Counted from the stretch's first letter, positions 43,553 to 52,945 are shown. The stretch: DNA of 64,000 bases from Butyrivibrio sp. (GCA_015056495.1 SVGC01000018.1:1-64000); one strand, 5' to 3'. Made by a program: numbers and translations. Notes: generated by a model from the letters alone, not told the origin.

Positions 43553-45282
43553 AGAGATGGCTAAAAGGGACTCTGGAACTGATCAGACCGTACAGTTTGT
43601 TATATTTTGGCGGACTTATTCTTGGTAGTGCGGGCTCTTTTCTTGATGTATTTATTCCTAAGTTTATTGAGAGAATTGCCAGGACTATCAAAGATGGTGT
43701 GCAGGCTTCAAATATGGATTTTAACAAGATCTGGTCCTATTCGCTATATGCAGGGCTTGTAATAGCGATTGGCTTTATTTGTAGTGTTATGGGTACCAGA
43801 TTCCTGGCAAGAGGCGGTAAATACGTCATACGTGACCTTAGAATGTCCATGAATGATAAGACGGACCGTATCAAGATGAATTATTTTGATACTAATCCAC
43901 TTGGAGATTCTTTGAGCCGTCTGACTGCTGATGTATCAACTTATTCCGCAGCTCTTTCATCCAATATAGGTACACTGGTATTTTCACTGATCATAACTAT
44001 GGGCTGCATTATCATGATGTTAAAGAGCAATGTAATCCTTGCAGTATGTGCTTTTATCAGTATTGCGGCAGGCCTCCTGATCAACAGCTCATTGACTTCA
44101 ATTGGATCTAAAGCCATAAGAGAGCAGAGAAAGCTTCTGGGCGGCATGAATGCTATGGTCAGCGAGACAATCAACGGACATCTTATTATTAAAGCTTTTA
44201 ACAGTGAGACAGAAGTGCTGGAACAGTTTGATGAGACCAATAACAAAATGGCGTCGACACTTTCACGTTCACAGTTTTTTCTTGGAATACTGGTTCCATT
44301 TATGGATTTTATAAGTAATATCACATATGTAGTGGTATGTGTCACAGGATCTTTCATGATAATGAAAGGAAGCCTTGATATGGAAGTGCTGGCGGCTTTT
44401 ATTCTCTATATCAAGATGATCACATCTCCAATAACCAAGATTATCCATACAATAGGCAATATCCAGCCGGCAATAGCATGTGCAGATCGAATATTTGAAT
44501 ATATGGATCTGGAAGAGGAAATAGATGATGGACAGGTAAAACCTGAGAATATAAAAGGTGCAGTTGAGTTTAAACATGTACATTTCGGTTATGTAGAAGG
44601 TCAGACAATATTAAAAGACTTTTCCGCAAGTGTGCAACCGGGCATGAAGGTTGCAATTGTCGGACCTACCGGCGCAGGAAAGTCGACACTGATCAACCTT
44701 CTCATGCGTTTTTATGAGATAGGATCCGGAGATATCTTAATTGATGGAATCTCCATAAAGGAAATGTCCAGAAAGGATCTTCACAATATCTTTTCAATGG
44801 TATTGCAGGAGACATGGACTTTTGAAGGAAGTATTAGAGAAAACATTGCTTATTCAACAGAAAATGTAGAGAACCAGGATATTGAGCATGTTTTGGAGGA
44901 ATCAGGACTTAAATTTATGGTATCTCAGCTTCCGGATGGCGTAGATACAACCTTGTCAGAGAACAGTAGTGTTTCAGCAGGTCAGAAACAGCTCATAACT
45001 ATTGCGAGAGCTATGCTGAAGAGAGCACAGATCATGATATTAGATGAAGCGACATCTTCTGTTGATACCAGAACAGAGAAACTGATCCAGAGTGCTATCG
45101 ATAAGATGACCAAGGGACACACCAGTTTTGTGATAGCTCATAGACTATCCACTATCAAGAACGCAGACATCATCTTTGTACTTAAAGACGGAGATATCAT
45201 AGAAACAGGTAACCATAAGGAACTATTGGCCAAGGGCGGATTCTACAGTGAATTGTATAGGACAGGAATGGAGGAAGCATGA
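43549..45282 (+). CDS. ABC exporter half-transporter with canonical Walker B (heterodimer subunit B)
   Basis: The 577-residue half-transporter has a six-helix membrane domain and an ATPase domain with Walker A GPTGAGKST, an altered signature VSAGQKQL, a full Walker B ILDEATSSVD with catalytic Glu, and the H-loop VIAHRLST. It therefore supplies the Walker A, Glu and His of the active composite site while its own signature serves the degenerate one, complementing subunit A as in BmrCD-like pairs. It overlaps both neighbours by 4 nt. Confidence 0.93.
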   Translation: MKRWLKGTLELIRPYSLLYFGGLILGSAGSFLDVFIPKFIERIARTIKDGVQASNMDFNKIWSYSLYAGLVIAIGFICSVMGTRFLARGGKYVIRDLRMSMNDKTDRIKMNYFDTNPLGDSLSRLTADVSTYSAALSSNIGTLVFSLIITMGCIIMMLKSNVILAVCAFISIAAGLLINSSLTSIGSKAIREQRKLLGGMNAMVSETINGHLIIKAFNSETEVLEQFDETNNKMASTLSRSQFFLGILVPFMDFISNITYVVVCVTGSFMIMKGSLDMEVLAAFILYIKMITSPITKIIHTIGNIQPAIACADRIFEYMDLEEEIDDGQVKPENIKGAVEFKHVHFGYVEGQTILKDFSASVQPGMKVAIVGPTGAGKSTLINLLMRFYEIGSGDILIDGISIKEMSRKDLHNIFSMVLQETWTFEGSIRENIAYSTENVENQDIEHVLEESGLKFMVSQLPDGVDTTLSENSSVSAGQKQLITIARAMLKRAQIMILDEATSSVDTRTEKLIQSAIDKMTKGHTSFVIAHRLSTIKNADIIFVLKDGDIIETGNHKELLAKGGFYSELYRTGMEEA

Positions 45283-46196
45283 ATACAAGCTTTGACGGAT
45301 TGAGAGAGGTTTCTGCGCAAGGACTTACCAAAATAGGAGGCGGCATCAGCGGAAGTGTTTATGCATTAAATGATGAACAGATACTTAAGGTATACGCTGA
45401 TTCAGTCACTTATGAAGAAGTAAGCCATCTGTTTGATGTTAGCGTATTCCTTGATAAAAATGGGATAAAAACTGCAAAAGCCTATGAAATAGTTAATGCT
45501 GATGGTGTTTACGGTATTATCCAGCAATACATAGATGGAGAGGCACTTCCCAAACTCATTGCCAATGGGGCTATTTCCAGACAGGAAGCAGCGCAGCGTA
45601 TGGGAGAGCTGCTTAACAGATTGCATGATATAGAACCGGACCATAAGATTCTTCCTACTCTGGATACAATGTTTGGAGGACTGCTGGACAGGTGCGGAGA
45701 CAGATTAAATAAGCTGGAGAAAAAGCGCATGGCCCAGTCCATAGGTAGGTTATCTTGCGGGGAAGTGATACTCCACGGGGATTTTCATGAGAATAATATT
45801 ATGGTCAAGGATAATGAGTTTTATCTCATTGATCTTGACAGTGTTTGCATAGGTTCTCCGCTTTTTGAGTTTTTGCAGATATTTTGCGTTTATCAAAATG
45901 ATATACCAGTGGAAATGCAAGAGGCATTGCATCTTAGTCCTGAAGATGTCACTGCGTTTCTGAGAAAAATGCTTGAGGTGTATTTCCATACAACAGACAA
46001 TTCTATTATAGATAAATGGGTTGATATTTTTTCGCATATGGGCAATTTTAATAGGTTCCTGGCGCATTTTTTGATGGCACGCGGAGATGAAGATGGACAG
46101 CTGCGAAGATATGCTACAGAGAATTTAGAGAAGGTTGCCAGGGAACTTGAAGCAGCTGCAGAAGCCTGCAGCGGATTGGAGTACAGATGGAAGTAA
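45279..46196 (+). CDS. APH/choline-kinase-family phosphotransferase
   Basis: The 305-residue protein has the kinase-like fold of aminoglycoside phosphotransferases. It shows a Gly-rich start (KIGGGISGSVYAL), the catalytic loop ILHGDFHENNIM with Asp168 and Asn173, and the metal-binding YLIDLDSVCIG. Relatives phosphorylate small molecules such as sugars, choline or antibiotics. Embedded by 4-nt and 10-nt overlaps between the exporter and two glycosyltransferases, it more likely phosphorylates a sugar or lipid intermediate of this cluster than an antibiotic. Self-protection by modification of a toxic product is a second possibility. Confidence 0.85.
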   Translation: MNTSFDGLREVSAQGLTKIGGGISGSVYALNDEQILKVYADSVTYEEVSHLFDVSVFLDKNGIKTAKAYEIVNADGVYGIIQQYIDGEALPKLIANGAISRQEAAQRMGELLNRLHDIEPDHKILPTLDTMFGGLLDRCGDRLNKLEKKRMAQSIGRLSCGEVILHGDFHENNIMVKDNEFYLIDLDSVCIGSPLFEFLQIFCVYQNDIPVEMQEALHLSPEDVTAFLRKMLEVYFHTTDNSIIDKWVDIFSHMGNFNRFLAHFLMARGDEDGQLRRYATENLEKVARELEAAAEACSGLEYRWK

Positions 46197-47275
46197 AAGT
46201 ATCCGTGGTCATAGCTATGTATAATGCTTCAAAATACATCTGTGATTGTATTCGAAATGTTCTGAATCAGAATCTGACAGATATTGAAGTGATAGTAGTA
46301 AATGACTGCTCTACAGATGATAGCATTGAACTGATCAAGAGGACTTTTCCTGATGAAGAAAGGCTTGTGATCATTGAACAGCCGCACAACATGGGGCCAG
46401 GTGAAGCGCGTAATGCTGGAATAAAGGCTGCCAGAGGAAAATATCTGTCGTTCCTTGATAGCGATGATGCACTGACAAAAGGCGCACTGGATAAATTGTA
46501 TGCCAAGGCAGAAGAGTACTCTACAGATGTTGTTCACGGAACCAATATCCTCGTACCGATTGTCGCTGATGCTCCTATTTCCCTTCTTGATCTGTCAGAT
46601 GATGATATATATGAGATTTCTTTTGAGCAGGGAGAACCACAGACCTATGAAGGGCTTATTACCAGTGATATATCTGCAAGGGTTGGTTCCTGGCTTAAAC
46701 ATGAGATTCATTGGAGCGTATGGAATAAATTGTACAGAACAGAATTTTTAAGGGAAAAAGGGATACATTTTGCACCTATGAAGATGGCAGAAGATCAGAT
46801 CTTTTGCTTCTCCTGTCTTATCAATGCAGATAAATACCTGATCATACCCGGATCCTATTATATCTACAGATTGGATGCACAGTCCCTTTCGAGAGGAAAA
46901 TACAACAGCAGATTTGCCTGTAAGATAATTGAAGCTATGTTTGCATGCTATGATGCTGTGACCGAGGCAGCATCAGGCAATTCATACATGAGAAATGATC
47001 CTGACTGTGTAGATACAGTTTATAGATATGTTTTGGATGGATTAGATAGTGGGTTCTTAAAGCCTTGTATTCGAAGTGCCGGATTAGGCACGGTCATTGA
47101 TGATAAGGATGTAAGGGAACTGTTCAGACGAGCAGCATCAAGTGAGTCAGTAGCAGCTTATATGATAGAGAACTTTAGAAAAACGTATGCAGATCTGCCA
47201 GATGAGCCTGATATATTCAGGATGGTCACATCACCTGAATTTTGGCGAGAGCAGAAAGAGAAAGGAGAACAATAA
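46187..47275 (+). CDS. GT2-family glycosyltransferase (cluster copy 2)
   Basis: The N-terminal GT-A domain is clear: VSVVIAMYNASKYICDCIRN, VVNDCSTDDSIE, GEARNAGIKAARGKYLSFLD with metal-binding Asp91-Ser-Asp93-Asp94, and KMAEDQIFCFSCL as the acceptor motif. The C-terminal 130 residues are helical. No transmembrane helix is present, so it works in the cytoplasm on an activated sugar. The TAA stop shares its last base with the ATG of the next glycosyltransferase. The 10-nt overlap with the kinase gene supports one transcript. Confidence 0.92.
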   Translation: MEVKVSVVIAMYNASKYICDCIRNVLNQNLTDIEVIVVNDCSTDDSIELIKRTFPDEERLVIIEQPHNMGPGEARNAGIKAARGKYLSFLDSDDALTKGALDKLYAKAEEYSTDVVHGTNILVPIVADAPISLLDLSDDDIYEISFEQGEPQTYEGLITSDISARVGSWLKHEIHWSVWNKLYRTEFLREKGIHFAPMKMAEDQIFCFSCLINADKYLIIPGSYYIYRLDAQSLSRGKYNSRFACKIIEAMFACYDAVTEAASGNSYMRNDPDCVDTVYRYVLDGLDSGFLKPCIRSAGLGTVIDDKDVRELFRRAASSESVAAYMIENFRKTYADLPDEPDIFRMVTSPEFWREQKEKGEQ

Positions 47276-48366
47276 TGCCTGAAATATCAGTGATAATGCC
47301 TATGTATAATGCAGCCAAAACTGTTACTTATAGCATAGATGCAATTTTGAACCAGACATTTAAGGATGTGGAGGTTATTGTCGTAGATGACTGTTCTCCC
47401 GACAATGAACTGGAGATATGCAGAGAGAAATATAAAGATGAACCAAGAGTGGTCCTGTTAAAGCAGGATAAAAATCAGGGTCCGGCAGCTGCAAGAAACA
47501 GAGGAATTGAAGAGGCTAAAGGTAAATATATCACATTCCTTGATAGTGATGATGGTATGAAAAAAGAAGGCCTTGAAAAAATGTATGAGATCGCTATTAA
47601 ATATGATGCTGATGTTGTACATTCTACGGGCAGATTTCTTCCGGTACATAAGCCTGAAGTAGTAGATATGATGTCTGTTCCGGATGATTATTGTATTGAG
47701 CAAGTCAAAGATGCTGGTACCGGACAGGAGCCAGTGCTTCTTGACCAGGATTATGCCAGTCGTCTGAAGGGATGGACCACTGGTCAGTACAATGGGAATG
47801 TATGGGGCAAGCTTATAAAGAGGCAATTTCTCATGGATAATGATATTCGATTTGCACATCTGAAGATGTCAGAGGATGTTTTATTTTCATTTGAATGCCT
47901 CATGCGAGCTGAGAGATATGTTAAATTCCCATATTCCTTTATTATCTATAGACTGATCGGAGATAGTCTTTCCAAGGGAAAAAAGGATATTCCTTTTATG
48001 ATAAAACTATTGGAATCAACACTTGGCGGAGATGATGCTTTTGGAGAAAAGATGGATAAGATTCCGTTTTTCATGGAACATCCTGAGTACAAAAGCCAGG
48101 TTTTTGAGTATATAGACAATGCCATGGACAGTCTCTATATTACTCCGTGCTATCAGATAGTAGGTGAAGAGGCTCTAAGAAATGATCCGCGTATTCATAA
48201 GATATTTGAAAAATATTTTGGCACTCATGCAGCGTTTATGGAGAGATATTTTTATATTAAACAAAACGCTGAGCCTGAGACACCTGATGTACTTGGAGAG
48301 AGCCTGACATATGAGAACTGTCTGAAGATGCTTGAGGATTATAAAAATGGCAAGAGCAAGATTTGA
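47275..48366 (+). CDS. GT2-family glycosyltransferase (cluster copy 3)
   Basis: A close relative of the preceding protein: ISVIMPMYNAAKTVTYSIDA, VVDDCSPDNE, AARNRGIEEAKGKYITFLDS with Asp90-Ser-Asp92-Asp93, and KMSEDVLFSFECLM. ATG 47275 is preferred over a longer frame because AAAGGAGAA lies just before it and the protein then starts at the GT2 core; this gives 363 residues and the TAATG junction. The pair differ throughout, so they probably transfer successive sugars. It is the last gene of the tightly packed cluster. Confidence 0.92.
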   Translation: MPEISVIMPMYNAAKTVTYSIDAILNQTFKDVEVIVVDDCSPDNELEICREKYKDEPRVVLLKQDKNQGPAAARNRGIEEAKGKYITFLDSDDGMKKEGLEKMYEIAIKYDADVVHSTGRFLPVHKPEVVDMMSVPDDYCIEQVKDAGTGQEPVLLDQDYASRLKGWTTGQYNGNVWGKLIKRQFLMDNDIRFAHLKMSEDVLFSFECLMRAERYVKFPYSFIIYRLIGDSLSKGKKDIPFMIKLLESTLGGDDAFGEKMDKIPFFMEHPEYKSQVFEYIDNAMDSLYITPCYQIVGEEALRNDPRIHKIFEKYFGTHAAFMERYFYIKQNAEPETPDVLGESLTYENCLKMLEDYKNGKSKI

Positions 48367-48421
48367 TCTTGACCCGATCACGAAGTAACCGTGCCAGTAC
48401 ATAGTATGAGGAGGAAAGACT

Positions 48422-48727
48422 ATGCTAAACGTATCAATGAATGATGATAATGGTGAGTTGAAAGTGAATCTTGAAGGAAGACTGGATGCAAGCGTTGCAC
48501 AGAATTTTGAAAAACAATTGGAAGATGCACTTGAAGGAAAAAAGAGTGTTACCTTTGATTTTGCCAGCCTGGAATATATTTCATCCGCAGGCCTTAGAGT
48601 GATTCTGTGGGCTCAGCAATACATGGAAGAAAAGGGCAATAACAATGTAGTAATTAAAAATGCCAGTGACCTCATAAAGGAAATATTCGATGACACAGGC
48701 TTCACAGATATTGTAGAACTGGAATGA
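48422..48727 (+). CDS. STAS-domain anti-sigma-factor antagonist (SpoIIAA/RsbV-like)
   Basis: The 101-residue protein is a single STAS domain: VNLEGRLDASVAQNFEKQLE, VTFDFASLEYISSAGLRVIL with the regulatory serine (Ser54 or Ser55 in ISSAGL), and a closing VIKNASDLIKEIFDDTGF. Such proteins bind an anti-sigma kinase when unphosphorylated and are reset by a PP2C phosphatase. A SpoIIE-type phosphatase is encoded 2.1 kb away on the other strand. No kinase or sigma factor is in the window. GAGGA precedes the ATG, and the gene is 55 nt after the last glycosyltransferase. Confidence 0.9.
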   Translation: MLNVSMNDDNGELKVNLEGRLDASVAQNFEKQLEDALEGKKSVTFDFASLEYISSAGLRVILWAQQYMEEKGNNNVVIKNASDLIKEIFDDTGFTDIVELE

Positions 48728-48732
48728 TTCAA

Positions 48733-48772
48733 AATCCCCTGCGCTAAAGTGGTTGGTCTGGCGCAGGGGATT
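48733..48772. terminator. Bidirectional terminator between convergent genes
   Basis: AATCCCCTGCGC (48733-48744) pairs perfectly with GCGCAGGGGATT (48761-48772) around a 16-nt loop; ACTTTT follows on the plus strand and A-rich sequence precedes. It lies between the STAS gene and the convergent glgX gene and can serve both. Confidence 0.85.
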
Positions 48773-48777
48773 ACTTT

Positions 48778-50850
48778 TCACCTGATCTGTGCTATCAGGA
48801 TAGCAGTTGAACGTGAGCTCAATGTAATGCTATTGTTTCCATCATATCCATAGTCTGATGATTTGAGGACGACCTTCCAGGAGTAGCCCTCTGGTATTAT
48901 TGGTAGTTGGAAAGTCTGGCCCTCCCAAAAGGCATTAACTGCAACATAAATAAAAGCATCATGTTTGGTGCCATATTTTTGTGAGTCCTCTGCATACATA
49001 TATGCGAAAGACAGGGAAGGAGCGCCTGAATCCAGTTGCCATGGGCATGTGCCGTGCAGAGAAAACTCAGGATAACCTGTGTTATTGTATCCGCTGTCCA
49101 ATGCGTTGGAATGCAGGATTGGATGCTTTTTCCTGAAACTGATCAATTTTTCTACGTATTCAAAAAGATCTTTATTTTTTTCAAGATAGGACCAATCCAG
49201 CCAGGAAATCTCATTATCCAGGCAGTAAGCATTGTTATTGCCAAATTGGGTATTTGCAAATTCATCACCTGATAACAGCATAGGTATACCACGGCTGGTC
49301 AGGAGAATTGTCAGCATGTTTTTCATCTGACGCATACGCAGATCCAAGATCTGCGGGTCAGTGGTTTCACCTTCTGCGCCGCAGTTCCAGCTATTATTGT
49401 CGTTACAGCCGTCCATATTGTTTTCACCATTGGCTTCATTGTGTTTGTCATTGTAGGAGACCAGGTCATAAAGAGTGAATCCATCATGGCAGGTTACAAA
49501 ATTGATGGATGACTCTGAATTGTTGTTTCCGTAGATGTCATTGGAACCCTGTATTCTACAGAACAGCTCTGGAGCATGTTCTGCGCCTCCTTTAATAAAA
49601 TTCCTCAGACAATCCCTGTATTTTCCATTCCATTCTGCCCATTTGCCCCAGTATCTGAATGAACCTATTTGGTACAGGCCACCGGCATCCCAGGCTTCAG
49701 CAATGAGCATAGATTTGCCAAGGACCGCATCATTGGCAATGCTATCAAGTAGTGGAGGATCGATCATAGGCGCACCGCTTTTATCTCTGGACATAATAGA
49801 TGCAAGATCGAACCTGAATCCATCCACATGGAATGAACTTACCCAATATCTAAGGCAGTCAAGGACCATGTTTCTCACTACCGGATTGTTACAGTTCATG
49901 GTATTGCCGCATCCGCTGAAGTTATAATAATAGCCTTCAGGAGTCAGGAGGTAGTAGGTCCTGTTGTCAATTCCGCGGTAGGATATGTAAGGACCGTTTT
50001 CATTGCCTTCGGCAGTATGGTTAAATACTACATCCAGTATGACTTCTATGCCATTTTTATGGAATTGTTTAATGAGATTTTTTAATTCATCTGCTTCCAT
50101 TCCAAATGGTGAAGAAGCCGCATAGCCGGCCTTTGGTGCAAAAAAGCCAACAGTTGAATATCCCCAGTAATTGTATAGCTTTTGACCGTTGTATTCTCTG
50201 GAATTATCAAATTCGTCAAATTCAAAGATAGGCATCAGTTCAACGCAGTTGATACCTAATTCCTTTAAGTATGGTATTTTTTCAGTCAGTCCGGCAAAAG
50301 TTCCTCTTTTATTTACATTACTGTTTTTGTTCATTGTAAAAGAGCGAACGTGTAATTCGTAGATAATAAGATCGCTGTAAGGTATCTCCAGTGGCTTATC
50401 ACCATTCCACAGGTAGTCTTCATTTATTATCTGTCCGCGATGTTGGAAAGGGTTCTTGTAGTTTGGTGCTTTTCCCCATACACTTCTGCCGGAAATAGAC
50501 TTGGCATAAGGGTCTAAAAGAATCTTGGTCTTGTCATACAGTAAGCCTTTCTGCGGATCATATGGACCATCAAATCTGTAGCCATATTCCGTTGATTCAA
50601 TATCAATTCCGTAGACCAGCATGGTATAGACGTTGCCTATCCTGAATGACTCAGGAAATGGGATCTCTATAAAGGGTTTATTTTGTCCATGATGAAATAG
50701 TACAAGAGTGCAGGAAGTAGCTTCTTTTGAATAAATACTGAAATTCACACCGCCTCCAGCATCAAGAGTTGCGCCAAAAGGAAATACTCGTCCTATACGA
50801 TATTTAAGATTCCCTTTTTGATTTGTTGGAAAAGTATCGATCAGTTTCAT
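48778..50850 (-). CDS. glgX: Glycogen debranching enzyme (GlgX/isoamylase type, GH13 with CBM48)
   Basis: An N-terminal CBM48-type domain (FPFGATLDAGGGVNFSIYSK, EYGYRFDGPYDPQKGLLYD) precedes a GH13 barrel with DVVFNHTAEG (region I), GFRFDLASIM (II, nucleophile Asp), MLIAEAWDAGG (III, acid/base Glu) and FVTCHDGFTLYDLVSYND (IV). The last is characteristic of the GlgX/TreX/isoamylase group that cleaves alpha-1,6 branches of glycogen. At 690 residues it is of normal length. The ATG lies in a 4-nt overlap with the end of the upstream phosphatase gene, so it is the second gene of a two-gene minus-strand operon. Confidence 0.93.
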   Translation of the reverse strand: MKLIDTFPTNQKGNLKYRIGRVFPFGATLDAGGGVNFSIYSKEATSCTLVLFHHGQNKPFIEIPFPESFRIGNVYTMLVYGIDIESTEYGYRFDGPYDPQKGLLYDKTKILLDPYAKSISGRSVWGKAPNYKNPFQHRGQIINEDYLWNGDKPLEIPYSDLIIYELHVRSFTMNKNSNVNKRGTFAGLTEKIPYLKELGINCVELMPIFEFDEFDNSREYNGQKLYNYWGYSTVGFFAPKAGYAASSPFGMEADELKNLIKQFHKNGIEVILDVVFNHTAEGNENGPYISYRGIDNRTYYLLTPEGYYYNFSGCGNTMNCNNPVVRNMVLDCLRYWVSSFHVDGFRFDLASIMSRDKSGAPMIDPPLLDSIANDAVLGKSMLIAEAWDAGGLYQIGSFRYWGKWAEWNGKYRDCLRNFIKGGAEHAPELFCRIQGSNDIYGNNNSESSINFVTCHDGFTLYDLVSYNDKHNEANGENNMDGCNDNNSWNCGAEGETTDPQILDLRMRQMKNMLTILLTSRGIPMLLSGDEFANTQFGNNNAYCLDNEISWLDWSYLEKNKDLFEYVEKLISFRKKHPILHSNALDSGYNNTGYPEFSLHGTCPWQLDSGAPSLSFAYMYAEDSQKYGTKHDAFIYVAVNAFWEGQTFQLPIIPEGYSWKVVLKSSDYGYDGNNSITLSSRSTAILIAQIR

Positions 50851-52598
50851 TTACTGTCCTTTCTTGTACTGCTTTTATAAGTAAAACCAAGCATTGTAAT
50901 GTCATCAAATTGTTCAGCCTGACCCACAAAATGGTCAATGTTCTTTTTCACATTTTCAAGAATAGTGCGTTGGTCTTTATCTACGACCTGATCCAGCGAA
51001 GCAAGCAATCTATCTGTTCCGAATAGCTGCTGATCAGCATTGGTAGCCTCTGTTACCCCATCTGTATATATAAACAGTTTGTCTCCGGGAATGAATTGCA
51101 GTTCATTATCTGTGAGTTTGATATTACTCCGCACTCCCAGAGCCAGATTGTGCTTGTTTTTGATAAAATCATATTTGCCATTTTGGTGGCAGATCACAGG
51201 CTTTTCATGTCCAGCATTTGTTTCAAATGCCTTTCCTGTAGAGAGCTCAATGATAAGAAGCCATGTTGTGATAAAAAGCTTGTTTTTATTTTGAGCGTAC
51301 AACTCATTGTTTACTTCAGTGAGAATTTCAGATGGAGCCTTACCTGTAACAGCCTTGTCCCTGATCAAGGTTGTGGCATGCATCATAAATAAAGCTGCTG
51401 GAACGCCTTTGCCGGATACATCAGCTATAACCAGTGCCAGATGATCATCATCTATGAAAAAGAAGTCGTACAAGTCTCCGCCCACATGCTTGGCTGGGTT
51501 CATAGTTGCATACAATTCAAACCTTTTTTCCACTTCGGGGTCCGGAAAATCAGCTGGTAGCATGGATAATTGAATTTCAGAAGCAAGAGCTAATTCCGAA
51601 TCCAATCTGACTTTTTCTGAAACAAAGTGCTCTTTTTCCTGAGAGTAGGAAACAAGCCTGTTTACCAATGTATTCATATCATCTGCAAGTCGACCGATCT
51701 CGTTTTGACTTTTTATCTTACTGATGTCTTGTAAAAAAGTATCTGAATCAAGGGATTCAGTATATATACGTAAGGATCTCTGAATCAGGAATAATGGTTT
51801 TATGATGACTTGATTAAGTGTCAGTACAAGGACCAAACCGATAGCAAATACTAATACTATACTGGCTTTTAAGATCGCATCAGAGAGGACAAAGCTCGTA
51901 TGCCTTAAGTCATTCATATCAACAAGATAAATAGTCAGCCCAATGATCTTGCCATCATAAGTAAGCGGAGTATAGATAGCCCATTCCTTTGAGCCCGTTT
52001 TGCTTCTAATGGATATAAGATATCTGGAGACAATCTCATCCTTACTTACAAAATCCATGTTTTTAACAGCATATTTTACAGTGGAAAAATCAATAGTTTG
52101 TCCAATGTCAAAATATTCATCAGATGGAGCATAGCACAATGTGTTAGAGCCAATAGCGGGAATGGACACGATAAAAGGGCCTTCCAGAGATTCTTTTTCT
52201 ATGCTGGCAATTAAGTCCAAGACAGAGGAAAGAGCATAGTAACTTTTGATTGCATAGGTTCGTTGCTGAGTTGCACTTGCACTTTCTATCAAAGAAAGAT
52301 CGAGATTTTTCAGATATTCTTCCGTAGATTTACTTGTAGACAAATTGGAAGACAATATTTCAGGATGCTCAGACCAGTATTTCAATAAAAATGGGATTGC
52401 TTCGTATTCTTCAAGTTTTGATGAGACTTCCGTTGCATCTACATAGGCAGCATCAAGTTCACTGTATAGGGCCTGGACACGTAAACTGAACCATGAAAGG
52501 GCGGACACACTTAATACAAGTATTGCATAGATAACTATGAATACAATACCGATCTGGAATATGATATACTTCTTCCTTTTAGGTATCCTCTTTTTCAT
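50847..52598 (-). CDS. Membrane PP2C-type (SpoIIE/RsbU-like) serine phosphatase with HAMP domain
   Basis: Two transmembrane helices (IIFQIGIVFIVIYAILVLSV; ILKASIVLVFAIGLVLVLTL) enclose an extracytoplasmic Cache-like sensor of about 220 residues. A HAMP linker, a coiled coil (EIQLSMLPADFPDP, the usual lead-in) and a PP2C domain follow (about 370-575), with HVGGDLYDFF, VIADVSGKGVPAALFM, GDKLFIYTDGVTEA and QFDDITMLGF supplying the metal-binding aspartates. Such enzymes dephosphorylate STAS antagonists in response to external cues; the STAS protein encoded at 48422 is the obvious candidate. Co-transcription with glgX suggests a link to carbon storage. Confidence 0.93.
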   Translation of the reverse strand: MKKRIPKRKKYIIFQIGIVFIVIYAILVLSVSALSWFSLRVQALYSELDAAYVDATEVSSKLEEYEAIPFLLKYWSEHPEILSSNLSTSKSTEEYLKNLDLSLIESASATQQRTYAIKSYYALSSVLDLIASIEKESLEGPFIVSIPAIGSNTLCYAPSDEYFDIGQTIDFSTVKYAVKNMDFVSKDEIVSRYLISIRSKTGSKEWAIYTPLTYDGKIIGLTIYLVDMNDLRHTSFVLSDAILKASIVLVFAIGLVLVLTLNQVIIKPLFLIQRSLRIYTESLDSDTFLQDISKIKSQNEIGRLADDMNTLVNRLVSYSQEKEHFVSEKVRLDSELALASEIQLSMLPADFPDPEVEKRFELYATMNPAKHVGGDLYDFFFIDDDHLALVIADVSGKGVPAALFMMHATTLIRDKAVTGKAPSEILTEVNNELYAQNKNKLFITTWLLIIELSTGKAFETNAGHEKPVICHQNGKYDFIKNKHNLALGVRSNIKLTDNELQFIPGDKLFIYTDGVTEATNADQQLFGTDRLLASLDQVVDKDQRTILENVKKNIDHFVGQAEQFDDITMLGFTYKSSTRKDSK

Positions 52599-52732
52599 TA
52601 CCAGTGAACATTCCTTATAATAGAAAAATTTGTAAATTAATTTTACTTTTAAACGTATAATTATGATATGAATATTTGATAAACTTTTTATAAAAACTGT
52701 TATATTATCCGACGATTGTCATCATAATATAT

Positions 52733-52761
52733 TTGACAGTTATATGGATGTATGATAGTTT
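52733..52761 (+). promoter_or_regulatory. Probable promoter of the cobalamin operon
   Basis: TTGACA (52733-52738), a 17-nt spacer, and TAGTTT (52756-52761) lie about 35 nt before the riboswitch aptamer. The -35 is consensus and the -10 is weak. The 135-nt stretch between the phosphatase start and this promoter shows no other feature. Confidence 0.5.
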
Positions 52762-52795
52762 GTCTTAGAAAAAATAAATAGATTTCATAGAACTT

Positions 52796-52945
52796 AGGTG
52801 TCCATTGTTTACGAATGGGTGAAAAGGGAATCCGGTGAGAATCCGGAGCGAAGCCGTCACTGTGTTAGGGAGTCTGTACTCATTATCACTGAGAAATCGG
52901 GAAGAGAGTAGAGGCGATGATCGAAGTCAGGAGACCTGCCTGAGT
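52796..52945 (+). promoter_or_regulatory. Cobalamin (B12) riboswitch aptamer
   Basis: The conserved landmarks are in order: AGGTGTCC near 52796, GAAAAGGGAATCCGGTGAGA with AATCCGGAGCG (52821-52850), AGCCGTCACTGT (52851-52863), GGGAAGAGAG (52899-52908) and the B12 box AAGTCAGGAGACCTGCCTGA (52924-52943). Together with the terminator that follows, it should shut off the operon when adenosyl- or methylcobalamin is abundant. Confidence 0.95.

Noticed and set aside
45279..46196. Aminoglycoside-resistance gene
   Set aside because: The APH fold is shared by many sugar and choline kinases, and the gene is embedded by overlaps in a biosynthetic cluster; no resistance context is visible.
48422..48727. 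STAS domain of a sulphate transporter
   Set aside because: The frame is a complete 101-residue protein with its own ribosome-binding site and no membrane domain before it.
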